Part shown: positions 57,301 through 64,000 of the stretch, piece by piece
Numbering within the stretch: position 1 is the first letter of the stretch
How the letters are laid out: the number at the start of each line of letters is the position of its first letter
Source of the DNA: Acidobacteriota bacterium
Lineage (GTDB): Bacteria > Acidobacteriota > Terriglobia > Bryobacterales > Bryobacteraceae
Direction: 5' to 3'
DNA: 64,000 nucleotides
Assembly: GCA_017307505.1 (NCBI GenBank)
Contig: JAFKEE010000016.1
Location: 186,001-250,000 of the forward strand
The notes under the pieces: generated by a model
Told to the model about the DNA's origin: nothing
Database searches by the model: none
Seen by the model: only the letters and a program-made list of their open reading frames with translations
Program-made: the position numbers and the translations under genes

Positions 57301-58351
57301 GATTCCCCAGAAGCCGGAAGCGTTTCCATTCGCTCAATTCACCGGAGCCGTTCCAGGCCCCGTAGGGGCTTGTGACACCCAACCCGGTGAGCGTAAGCCG
57401 GGACGGGGTCAAGACAAATTTCGACGCCGCCCTCATGTTCCTGAGGCGCACGCCTTTGGCCGTGTAGCCTGCCTGCTCCACCCGGACGCTGCCTTCGACA
57501 ACGGGGGTGTGGTCCGGGCCGAAGCGAGCGGTGCCTTCCGCCACGGTGAAGCCTTCCTGAACTGGGTTTTTCGGCACGTCGCGCATCAACACCGAAGCCT
57601 TGAACTTCATGTCGCCGGAGAGCTTCTTGAAGTCGTTGAGCGGGCCGGAAACTTCGACCCATGAATCGCCCAGACTCAGGCGCGCCCGCTCGACCTCCAG
57701 CCGGTTGGCCTCCAATAGGGCCGTCGCCTCCAGCTTGGGAGACAGTCCCTGCGGCAGGCGCAATGTGCGGGCGGAGACGGCCGCTTTATAACGCGGCCTG
57801 ACCAGATCGTAGGTCAGTGTGGCGTCCAGGCCTTCTGCCACGGCCGAGAACGGGATGGCCTTGGAATCGAACTCGAGCAGGCCGTCGCGAACGTTGAGCT
57901 TGCCAATCCGCAAGGCGATGAGATCTTCCACAACGTTGCCGCCCGTCTTCTTCAGTTTGGGTTCGGGCAGGTTCGTTGTGCCGTCCTCCGCCACATAGAT
58001 ATGGATCTGCGGCTTTTCCACGGTGAGTTCGTCCAGGCGGACGTCACGGCCCAACCAGGAGAGCACTGTCAGGCCCAATTGGACGCGGTCGGCATGGAAC
58101 AGGGGGGCCAGTCCCTGTGCTTCCTTGCCGTGCAGTGTGAACTGGTTTGCGCGCGCTGTCAGAGTGCTCCACTCGAAATCGAAGCCGTTGAGGGTCGCTT
58201 TGCCGCCCGAGGCGCGCTCCACCTGTTCCACGATGGCGGAGCGGATCTTCTCGCGGAGCCAGTCACTGCGCAGGACGAAAACAACAGCCGCTGAAACCGC
58301 CAGTAGCAGGACCGCGAGGGAGGCCAGAATCCATTTCCAACGGCGCCTCAT
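54374..58351 (-). CDS. tamB: TamB-like translocation/assembly protein (DUF490)
   Basis: A 1325-residue protein anchored by one N-terminal helix (KWILASLAVLLLAVSAAVVFVL) with the rest in the periplasm. The N-terminal part is AsmA-like and the long middle has repeated beta-strands of the bridge-forming groove. The C-terminal 300 residues (for example QPQIDLDLETRVRGITVYINVNGP, FTYRSEPPLQSSEIVALLTVGR) are the DUF490 domain, ending TLTYITNLSRSQQQIVRVEWDLNKQW and FLYRKRFK. Members carry phospholipids, or help insert outer-membrane proteins with TamA/BamA. Its ATG overlaps the SurA-like gene stop (ATGA). Confidence 0.94.
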   Translation of the reverse strand: MRRRWKWILASLAVLLLAVSAAVVFVLRSDWLREKIRSAIVEQVERASGGKATLNGFDFEWSTLTARANQFTLHGKEAQGLAPLFHADRVQLGLTVLSWLGRDVRLDELTVEKPQIHIYVAEDGTTNLPEPKLKKTGGNVVEDLIALRIGKLNVRDGLLEFDSKAIPFSAVAEGLDATLTYDLVRPRYKAAVSARTLRLPQGLSPKLEATALLEANRLEVERARLSLGDSWVEVSGPLNDFKKLSGDMKFKASVLMRDVPKNPVQEGFTVAEGTARFGPDHTPVVEGSVRVEQAGYTAKGVRLRNMRAASKFVLTPSRLTLTGLGVTSPYGAWNGSGELSEWKRFRLLGNLTELALDLVQAAVLDQPYAWNGSLHGPVEVSGEIAGNGVAHVFAKAALDVEPKEGDLPVSGRIEAAWTQDSGKLDLGASHLETESARVNFQGTLGERLEVGLFASRLHDLDPVIGMLMREDGYRLPLSLQDGEARVNAVVSGPLKDPQMKGRVSLTNAVYESVLFHRMAADFQLTRSRLELNGIEVGRNEAVTNGHLALGLKNWAAGSDSMIDGALDLKNAKLSDLLQVAKIAAQPQGGLAGAVTLGGTLGQPVGSLNFTLTGLEWENEKFEHIAGNLQLKPGGALQGAADLDLMHLTVAGQYQHPSGDFKAGELNLTMQSSGLQLHESERVMAYRPGLDGEVRAELRTRVSIENGTPLLRALDGALAVRGLHIGGRQLGELLVNGSTSSGQLTVTASLNLPGSKLEGDATIQLSGDYAAKGTLKSPRLPFRLIKDLISSSADPSKDEPWPARGFVEGSVAWQAPLADPRKGSAVITVKTLQVRPRDTQSLETQVDTNELTLRNDGPLVIEVDGNSARFKSAKVTALDTSLALSGSYLFPAKNPWNLNVKGSANLAILGSFRPDLVSTGVAEIDASVRGTAADPQLSGRMSIQKASFFLKDLPNGIENATGTVYFEKNRANIEQLTGQTGGGKFSVSGFLGVAGQELTYRLQATASNVRVRYPEGVSTTLDAALTLTGSTFRSLLAGSITIQRSGFSSGSDLASMVGGSGNPIPSAASQHEFLRNLQFDVRIRTTPDAVFQSSYTQDLQTEADLRLRGSPAKPILLGSVKSSQGGIQFFGNRYTVSRGEILFYNTAVVQPQIDLDLETRVRGITVYINVNGPLSRLNFTYRSEPPLQSSEIVALLTVGRQPESTSSSVTASQSIRNQNVMENTPNSLLGGALSAGVSSRVERFFGSSRIRIDPNFTGVENLPQARLSVEQSISRDITLTYITNLSRSQQQIVRVEWDLNKQWSVVAVKDENGTFAMDFLYRKRFK

Positions 58352-59016
58352 GGCTTAACCTCCGCGCCCAGAACAGGCTCGAAGTAGCGGACCTTGACCG
58401 TCGCCCGCATCTGCGCCAGCCATTGATCCACCGCCTGATTCGTCTTGCGGAGCATGAGCACCTGCGACACCTGCTCCCGCACATCATCCAGCGGCGGCGT
58501 TGGCGCGTCCGGAGCCCTGCGGCGGAACTGGGGAACAAACTCGTCGGTGTAGTACTTCCTGATCTCGTCATCTGTGATCTGGACGCCGGGCGAGAAACGG
58601 AAGTCGATGAAGCGGGTCACACTGATGCGCCAGAGCACCTCTTCCGTGAAGTCGTCCTCGCTGAAACCGTAGCGGGCCAGCAGGGCCTCAAACTGCTCGC
58701 GGGTCACATTGCGCTGCTTAATGAAATCCTGGATCCGCGCCTCGGCCTCGGCGCGGGTGGGTGCGGCGTACCGGCTGAGCTCGATTTCACGATGGATCAG
58801 CGCCTGGTCAATGAGCCTGTCCGCAGCCTTGCGGCGTGCCTCGATTGTGTCTTCCAGCGGGCTGTTGTCGACCAGGGCAAGGATTCGCAGGTGCCGGCGG
58901 ATGGCGCTGAGAGTCACAACCTGCTGCCCGGCAGAGGCCGCCACGCGATCGAGCACGACCCTTTGGGCCTGCAGGCTGCCGGCCAGAACCAGGATGGATA
59001 GCGCTCGTCTCAGCAT
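58348..59016 (-). CDS. SurA N-terminal-like periplasmic chaperone
   Basis: A 222-residue protein with a signal peptide (MLRRALSILVLAGSLQAQ). The rest is helical: RKAADRLIDQALIHREIELSRY, RIQDFIKQRNVTREQFEALLARYGFSEDDFTEEVLWR in parts, and DEIRKYYTDEFVPQFRR. This matches the SurA N-domain, and no parvulin isomerase domain is present. It probably accompanies nascent outer-membrane proteins to the Omp85 protein encoded just upstream, 3 bases away. It is translationally coupled to tamB. Confidence 0.85.
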   Translation of the reverse strand: MLRRALSILVLAGSLQAQRVVLDRVAASAGQQVVTLSAIRRHLRILALVDNSPLEDTIEARRKAADRLIDQALIHREIELSRYAAPTRAEAEARIQDFIKQRNVTREQFEALLARYGFSEDDFTEEVLWRISVTRFIDFRFSPGVQITDDEIRKYYTDEFVPQFRRRAPDAPTPPLDDVREQVSQVLMLRKTNQAVDQWLAQMRATVKVRYFEPVLGAEVKP

Positions 59017-59019
59017 GCG

Positions 59020-61953
59020 TTAGAAGGCCTGTCCAATCGAGAAATGCCACTGGAAGCGGCTGACGCGCTGGGGCACATTGTATTGCCCTGTGCCGTTGAT
59101 CAGGTCGTCCCGGCTGCCGGCGAATCCCACGAACCGCGGAGTATTGGGGGCGTAGGCCAAATCCAGGCGGAGCGGACCTACCGGCGTTTTGATGCGGAAG
59201 CCCAGGCCCATGGCCTGAACCGTATAGTCGAAGTCCTGCTGATTCCTCTGGCGGTAACGGAAGGAAATGTTGTCCAGGGAGGAAAACACGTTACCCATGT
59301 CATGGAAGAGAACGCCGCTGAGGTTCGTCCCGACCAGAGGGAAGCGCAGCTCGTGCTGGAAGAAAAGGAAGGCTGCGCCGCCGATGGGGTAACCGGTGAT
59401 CAGATCGCGCGGGCCGGCCTGGTTGTCGGGAAAGCCACGGTGGGTGGAGGCACCGCCGGCGTAGAAATTCTCCGGCAGGGGTACGGGTTCGTTGTCGAGA
59501 TTGTGCAGCCATCCGAAGGATGTGGTTCTCGCAAACACGACCTCGCGGCGCAAGGGGTGGTAGGTCGAGTTCTTCGCCACCAGCCGGAAGTAATTGGTGC
59601 TCGTGCCCGAAAAGGGCACGGCGTAGCCCGCATCCAGCGTGTTGTAGAATCCGCGGCGCGCATCCAACGGGTCGTCGCGGTGGTCCTGAATAAACGAAGC
59701 CGATGCCGCGATTGTCTTCACCGGCTGCGAGTAGATGGGAATGAGAGTCGGATCGATTCTCAACGAGTTCCTGTCAATGAAGACGAACCGGGCCGTGGCG
59801 CGGTATTGCAGTGTGATGCCGCGGCTGACTTTCTGGCCCAGCTGCACGGAACTCTCGGAACGGTTCGAGGTGTAGGTGCGGACATCGCGCGAGCGGTCCA
59901 CCAGGGAGCTGAACGTCAGGTTGAAGTTCTCGTTCCCCAAGAACTGCGGGGCCAGATAGCTGGCCAGCAGGCGCTGCTGGATGCTCGACACACGGATGGT
60001 AGCGCTGGCCGTGTGAGCCAGGCCGAAGATATTGGACCGCGTCAGGCCGATCTGGCCGCGCGGTGAAAAGCCGGAAGCCCCGGCCGGCGCATCGAAGCTG
60101 CTGCCTCCTCCGATGCGGCCAAACTCCGCGCCGAAACCGAGATTCAGCGAGTACTTCTTCGCCTCTTCCACCTGCAGCAGGACGTATTTGTCGCGCTCGC
60201 GGCCATCCGGATTCTGCACGGCTACGTCGACCTTGGCGAAGATGCCCAGGTCGTACAACCGGCGCTGGGTTTCGACAATGCTGCCCTGCGAGAGAGGCTG
60301 GCCTGGCGTTACGGCAAGCCGGTGGTTCACCAGGTCAGGACGCGTCGCCTTCAGCCCGCTCACCAGAATGTCCCGCACAAAGTTACGCCGGCCTTCCGTA
60401 ACCGCGTATTTCAGTTTGATCCGGTTTGGCTCATCCGCCACAACGACCGAGGCATCGAAGGTGGCGTCGGGATAGCCGTTGTTGAAGTACCAGTTGAGGA
60501 CATTGTCGCGGTCCGCGGCGACGCTTGCGACGGAGTAAGGCTGGCCGGGTGTCGAAGCCAACAAGCCGCGGATGACGTCCAGCAGTTGCAGGTCGACCCC
60601 GGTGAGCTCCAGGTCGATGACGAACCACTGGCTGCCTTCCTTGATCTCCAGGTCGACGCCAAGATCCGTGTCTTTCCCCTTGTAGCCGCGCTCCACCGTA
60701 GCTTTCACCTCGGCGTCACGGAAACCGTTGGATCGGTAAAGGTCCAGGATCGACGCCTCGTCCTGCTCCATCAGGCTTTGGCTGAACTGCCCCCTGCGAT
60801 AGCGGGGAAAACGAGCCGGAATCATCTGGAGCCGTTCGCGAATCGTCTGCTGATCGAAGTACTTGTTGCCACCGACAGAAAGATGCACAAGACGGTAGCG
60901 CCGGCCTTTTTGGATTCGGAACTGAATGGTTTGTGCGCCGTTGGGCGTGGGATCGGCCAGCGAGTAACTCACCTTGGCGTCGTAGAAGCCTTGTGCCTCG
61001 AAATAACGCTCCAGGTTCATCTGGCCTTCCAGAAGCAACTCGCGGTCCACGGTCCGTTCCTGGTAGATGGGCAGCAGCCGCCGCAACTGTCCCTTGGAGA
61101 CCTTGGCGCCCTCCGTCTTCACGAACACGCTCGGGCCGGCATGGATGAGGAAGTGCGGGGTGACGGTAACGGACTTGGGGTCGTAGTCTACCGAGGCGAT
61201 GCGGATGGTGGCTTCGAGATGCTCCGTTTTGAGGTACGCATCTCTCATCCTCTCCACCGCGCGCTGGACCCGGCGGCTATCCATGTCTTTCCATCCGCGC
61301 AATCCGTACCAGCGTTGGAAATTTGTCAGCCGGATGAGCCGCTTCTCGCTCAGTGCCGGTTCCCCTTCGAAGATCGGCTTCGACAGTTTGGCGCGAGGAC
61401 CAGGGTCTATATAGAAGTGGATATCCGTCTCTTCGGTCTCCGGCCGGGAATTCGTCTCGTGCCGGATGGTGGCTACGTAGAACCCGTTGCTTCGAAGTAC
61501 CTCCTGCAGGCTGTTCTCCGCACCAGGCAGCAGGCTATCGTCGTATGGGTCGCCGAGCCCGAGTTTCGTGGCGTTCGTCAACTGGGCCGGGTTGGGCGGT
61601 TCCGGTACGCCTTCGACGGTGACACGGCTGACAAACGAGGCCGCGGTTGTCACAAAGATAACCTCGACCCCACCGCCCTTCGCCTCGCCTTCGGCCACAA
61701 TGTCGGTGTAACGTCCGCTGGTCCAGAGTTTTTCGATCGCTTTGCTGAGCGGAACTTCAGCCAGCGTGTCGCCGGTTCGCAGCCCGATTAGCAATGCAAG
61801 TTGTTCTTTGGAAAGGGGTTGCTTCTCCGGTTCGAAGCGGATCGACTCAATCGTCTTGCCGTAAAAAGTCGACAGGTTCTCGTTGCCCCAAGTCGGAGCC
61901 GCACCCGCCAACAGACACGTCAGCAATGCCGTCCAAAGCCCAGGCTGATTCAC
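59020..61953 (-). CDS. Omp85-family outer-membrane assembly protein (BamA/TamA type)
   Basis: A 977-residue outer-membrane protein. A signal peptide (ALLTCLLAGAAPTWG) is followed by several POTRA domains (about 30-560; for example IESIRFEPEKQPLSKEQLALLIGLRTGDTL and TPGQPYSVASVAADRDNVLNWYFNNGYPDA in parts). The C-terminal barrel (about 590-977) includes GPLRLDLAYAPNT and ends in Phe (SIGQAF), as outer-membrane proteins do. The domain order fits BamA or TamA. It heads the run omp85-surA-like-tamB-small protein. Confidence 0.93.
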   Translation of the reverse strand: MNQPGLWTALLTCLLAGAAPTWGNENLSTFYGKTIESIRFEPEKQPLSKEQLALLIGLRTGDTLAEVPLSKAIEKLWTSGRYTDIVAEGEAKGGGVEVIFVTTAASFVSRVTVEGVPEPPNPAQLTNATKLGLGDPYDDSLLPGAENSLQEVLRSNGFYVATIRHETNSRPETEETDIHFYIDPGPRAKLSKPIFEGEPALSEKRLIRLTNFQRWYGLRGWKDMDSRRVQRAVERMRDAYLKTEHLEATIRIASVDYDPKSVTVTPHFLIHAGPSVFVKTEGAKVSKGQLRRLLPIYQERTVDRELLLEGQMNLERYFEAQGFYDAKVSYSLADPTPNGAQTIQFRIQKGRRYRLVHLSVGGNKYFDQQTIRERLQMIPARFPRYRRGQFSQSLMEQDEASILDLYRSNGFRDAEVKATVERGYKGKDTDLGVDLEIKEGSQWFVIDLELTGVDLQLLDVIRGLLASTPGQPYSVASVAADRDNVLNWYFNNGYPDATFDASVVVADEPNRIKLKYAVTEGRRNFVRDILVSGLKATRPDLVNHRLAVTPGQPLSQGSIVETQRRLYDLGIFAKVDVAVQNPDGRERDKYVLLQVEEAKKYSLNLGFGAEFGRIGGGSSFDAPAGASGFSPRGQIGLTRSNIFGLAHTASATIRVSSIQQRLLASYLAPQFLGNENFNLTFSSLVDRSRDVRTYTSNRSESSVQLGQKVSRGITLQYRATARFVFIDRNSLRIDPTLIPIYSQPVKTIAASASFIQDHRDDPLDARRGFYNTLDAGYAVPFSGTSTNYFRLVAKNSTYHPLRREVVFARTTSFGWLHNLDNEPVPLPENFYAGGASTHRGFPDNQAGPRDLITGYPIGGAAFLFFQHELRFPLVGTNLSGVLFHDMGNVFSSLDNISFRYRQRNQQDFDYTVQAMGLGFRIKTPVGPLRLDLAYAPNTPRFVGFAGSRDDLINGTGQYNVPQRVSRFQWHFSIGQAF

Positions 61954-61995
61954 ACATTGTCATCTTAACAGCCTCGGTTGCTACGATTTTGAGTG

Positions 61996-63015
61996 ATGAC
62001 TGATTCCGAGCGCGACCGCTACAGCCGTCAGATCCTGCTTCCCGGCATTGGCGCCCCTGGGCAGCAACTCCTGCTCGACGCCTGCGTGGCAGTAGTGGGT
62101 TGTGGTGCCCTGGGTGCATTCCACGCCGGAGCACTCGCCCGGGCGGGCGTCGGCCGTATCCTGCTGGTCGACCGCGACTTCGTGGAGCTCAGCAACCTGC
62201 AGCGCCAGTGGCTCTACGAGGAATCGGATGTCCGCGAGGCCTTGCCGAAGGCGGTGGCTGCTGCCCGCGCGATCGGCCGGATCAACTCCGGAGTCCGGGC
62301 CGAACCCCTGGTGGATGACCTGACCGCCGGTAATATCGATGACCTGCTCCAACCCGCCTCGCTGATCCTCGACGGCACGGACAACTTTGAAACCCGGTAT
62401 CTGCTCAATGATTATGCGGTCGACCGCGCCATCCCGTGGATCTATGGTGGCGCAGTGGGCACTTACGGCCTGGCCATGCCGATTCTGCCGGGCCGGGCAG
62501 CCTGTTTCGAGTGCGTCTATCCCGAACCGCCGGCCGGCGCGCAGCCGACCTGCGATACCGCCGGGGTATTGAATACCATCACCAGCCTGGTGGCCTCCTG
62601 GCAGGTTTCGCTGGCGCTGCGGTTGCTCTGCGGGCAGAACGTGGAGCCGCGCATCTCCACCTTCGACGCCTGGACGGGGAACGTGCGACAGGTCTCGATG
62701 CCGGAGGCTGATCCGGACTGTCCGGCATGCGGGGGCAATCGCACCTGCCGCCACCTGCACGGAGAGGATCGTGTACCCATCAGCCTCTGCGGCCGCAATG
62801 CGGTACAGATTCACGACCGCCGCCGACCTCTCGATCTGGACATGCTGGCCGCCAGCCTTTCACCGCTGGGAGAGGTACGGTCTAACGGCTTTGCCCTCCG
62901 ATTTGTGGTGCAACCTTACGAGATGACGATCTTCCCGGATGGGCGGGCCATCATCAAAGGCACCCAGGATCCCGGCCTGGCACGCAGCCTGTACTCCCGC
63001 TATATCGGCAACTGA
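61996..63015 (+). CDS. ThiF/MoeB/HesA-family adenylyltransferase
   Basis: A 339-residue E1-like enzyme that adenylates the C-terminus of a sulfur-carrier protein. The ATP loop is AVVGCGALGAFHAGAL, with ILLVDRDFVELSNLQRQWLY and SLILDGTDNFETRYLLND. The cysteine before AGVL (PTCDTAGVLN) is at the usual active position. The Zn site is CFECVYP plus CPACGG. A short C-terminal domain (from about 255) replaces the rhodanese of MoeZ-type proteins. GTG at 61993 precedes the ATG by one codon. The target carrier is not in this window. Confidence 0.9.
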   Translation: MTDSERDRYSRQILLPGIGAPGQQLLLDACVAVVGCGALGAFHAGALARAGVGRILLVDRDFVELSNLQRQWLYEESDVREALPKAVAAARAIGRINSGVRAEPLVDDLTAGNIDDLLQPASLILDGTDNFETRYLLNDYAVDRAIPWIYGGAVGTYGLAMPILPGRAACFECVYPEPPAGAQPTCDTAGVLNTITSLVASWQVSLALRLLCGQNVEPRISTFDAWTGNVRQVSMPEADPDCPACGGNRTCRHLHGEDRVPISLCGRNAVQIHDRRRPLDLDMLAASLSPLGEVRSNGFALRFVVQPYEMTIFPDGRAIIKGTQDPGLARSLYSRYIGN

Positions 63016-63053
63016 TTTGCTGTCAGCCGGCTACGCGGTAAGATAGGAACTGC

Positions 63054-63130
63054 GGGCGGTTAGCTCAGCTGGTTAGAGCGCCTGCCTTACAAGCAGGAAG
63101 TCGGGGGTTCAAGTCCCTCACCGCCCACCA
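63054..63130 (+). tRNA. tRNA-Val (anticodon TAC)
   Basis: A complete cloverleaf of 77 bases with the CCA encoded. The acceptor stem GGGCGGT/ACCGCCC, D arm (AGCTCAGCTGGTTAGAGC), anticodon arm CCTGC-CTTACAA-GCAGG with TAC in the loop, variable loop AAGTC and T arm GGGGGTTCAAGTCCCTC fit. It lies between the ThiF-like gene and ridA and is not part of a larger tRNA cluster in the window. Confidence 0.97.
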
Positions 63131-63237
63131 TCTCCTTCGTTGATTCCACGGCGCTTATCAGCCGCCAACTCCACTCAGATACTTCAGGGATCGGCTCGCG
63201 ACAGCCCATGCCAGCAGGCGTGAACTTGGAGTTCCGC

Positions 63238-63741
63238 TCAGTCGGAGACCTCCAGAATCACTTCCAGTTCCACCGGTACCCCCAGCGGCAGGCTTGTCAC
63301 CCCAATCACGAGCCGCGCCGATATCCTCTCCTTTCCGAAGATCTCCTGGAAAAGATCCGAGGCGCCGTCAGCGATCCGGGGCTGTTCCACCGGATCTCCG
63401 GCGGCTGCGATGTAAACGCCAATCCGGACCACGCGGGTGATCCTGTCCAGCGATCCCAGGTGCTGGCGCGCCACGGCCAGTGCGTTGAGGGCCGTCGCGC
63501 GCGCCGCATCGTAGCCCTGTGTAGCACTCAACTCCATCCCGACGCGGCCCTGGAACCTGGGCTCGTGCCCGTCGATGGGGAGCATTCCGCTCAGGAACAA
63601 CAGATTGGCGGTTCGAACCGCAGGCAGGTAGGCGCCCAACGGCGTTGGTACGCGCGGCAGCTCAATGCCTTTCATGGCAAGCCGGGCCTCAGCGCTTTCC
63701 ACCAGTGGCCGGTTGTTGTTGTGGTCGATCACTTCTTCCAT
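63238..63741 (-). CDS. RidA-family reactive-intermediate deaminase
   Basis: A 167-residue YjgF/YER057c/UK114-type protein. Conserved phrases are PLGAYLPAVRTANLLFLSGMLPIDG, DAARATALNALAVARQHLGSLDRI and ISARLVIGVTSLPLGVPVELEVI, each broken across strands. An Arg before LVIGV is the usual substrate-binding residue, so it may hydrolyse 2-aminoacrylate or other enamines. The N-terminal 30 residues are longer than in RidA itself. It is alone on the minus strand. Confidence 0.88.
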   Translation of the reverse strand: MEEVIDHNNNRPLVESAEARLAMKGIELPRVPTPLGAYLPAVRTANLLFLSGMLPIDGHEPRFQGRVGMELSATQGYDAARATALNALAVARQHLGSLDRITRVVRIGVYIAAAGDPVEQPRIADGASDLFQEIFGKERISARLVIGVTSLPLGVPVELEVILEVSD

Positions 63742-63809
63742 ACTTCCCCCCGGTGGATTCTCCTGGAGCCACTTCCGGACCGGCCCAACGGCTCTCCTGC
63801 TCTGGTGGG

Positions 63810-64000
63810 CTAAACCAGTCTGATGGTGACGTCAACATTGCCCCGGATGGCTTTGGAATAGGGACAAGTCTGATCGGCGGAGTCTACCAGCGCCTGGGCG
63901 AGTTGACGTTCCAAGCCCGGCAGATTTACGCTGAGCCGGGCGCGCAGGGAGTAGGCGCCGCCACTCAGACAGAGATCCACCTCACTGTCGATCGTCATGT
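63810..64000 (-). CDS. OsmC/Ohr-family peroxiredoxin (5' end outside window)
   Basis: The C-terminal 62 or more residues of an organic-hydroperoxide-resistance/OsmC protein. The resolving Cys lies in QTCPYSKAIRGNVDVTIRLV, which is the family C-terminus. The beginning lies beyond the right edge. The protein would reduce organic hydroperoxides with a lipoyl or thiol donor. Confidence 0.85.
   Translation of the reverse strand, partial: MTIDSEVDLCLSGGAYSLRARLSVNLPGLERQLAQALVDSADQTCPYSKAIRGNVDVTIRLV

Noticed and set aside
59044-61791. Two long plus-strand frames opposite the Omp85 gene
   Set aside because: Low-complexity composition without motifs, contained within a clear outer-membrane protein gene.

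Overview
The window looks like a chromosomal segment of an Acidobacteriota bacterium, probably of the Bryobacterales/Solibacter-Paludibaculum type. The evidence is indirect: high GC with strong third-position bias, many secreted Gfo/Idh/MocA and TPR proteins, orphan FtsX-type permeases, outer-membrane (Bam/Tam/Lpt) genes, and heat-shock genes wired to both HspR and a CIRCE element. This placement is inferred from gene content, not from a marker gene. No phage, insertion sequence, CRISPR array or rRNA was seen. One tRNA is present. Coding density is high, and no gap without a gene exceeds about 300 bases.

Layout. 1-2.7 kb (minus): two secreted proteins of unknown function. 2.9-4.2 kb: a DegT-type aminotransferase. 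4.2-5.0 kb: modA without modBC. 5.0-8.6 kb: dnaK-dnaJ-hspR heat-shock operon. 8.6-11.6 kb: a lipoprotein, a secreted TPR protein and two small proteins. 11.6-14.5 kb (minus): a sigma-54 activator fused translationally to a GT4 glycosyltransferase, and rlpA. 14.6-14.85 kb: a complete miniature transcription unit for a 24-residue Lys/Ala peptide. 14.9-20.1 kb: MidA methyltransferase, two hypotheticals, der and typA. 20.2-22.8 kb: two Tat-exported oxidoreductase homologues. 22.9-27.2 kb: an ECF sigma factor, a TPR protein coupled to a secreted esterase, and a membrane protein. 27.2-31.0 kb (minus): nadA-moaA-GT39-smr. 31.3-32.5 kb: a CpaE-like ATPase. 32.5-38.8 kb (minus): lptCA(fused)-lptB-rpoN-hpf-rapZ. 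39.0-41.1 kb: CIRCE-groES-groEL. 41.3-43.2 kb: a decaheme OmcA/MtrC-type cytochrome. 43.35-43.5 kb: a candidate small RNA. 43.5-47.2 kb: a deacetylase and two permeases without an ATPase. 47.2-54.0 kb: a secreted M28 peptidase and DUF4440 protein, ferrochelatase, SulP transporter, two divergent cyclophilins and hemQ. 54.1-62.0 kb (minus): BamA/Omp85, SurA-like, TamB and a small protein. 62.0-64 kb: a ThiF/MoeB protein, tRNA-Val, RidA, and a partial Ohr.

How parts work together. Protein quality control is split between an HspR circuit (dnaK) and an HrcA/CIRCE circuit (groESL). The hspR gene sits at the end of the operon it probably represses. Cell-envelope biogenesis is served by three separate modules: LPS export (lptCA, lptB), outer-membrane protein insertion with TamB, and RlpA. 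The lpt cluster also carries rpoN, and the sigma-54 activator 20 kb away is a plausible client. HemH and HemQ lie 4 kb apart and suggest the coproporphyrin-type heme route, which would also feed the decaheme cytochrome.

The most unusual items are the 24-residue Lys-rich peptide gene with a 20-bp perfect palindrome in its leader, the candidate sRNA at 43.4 kb, the dnaK promoter/HspR-like operator lying inside the modA signal-peptide codons, and the LptC-LptA fusion.
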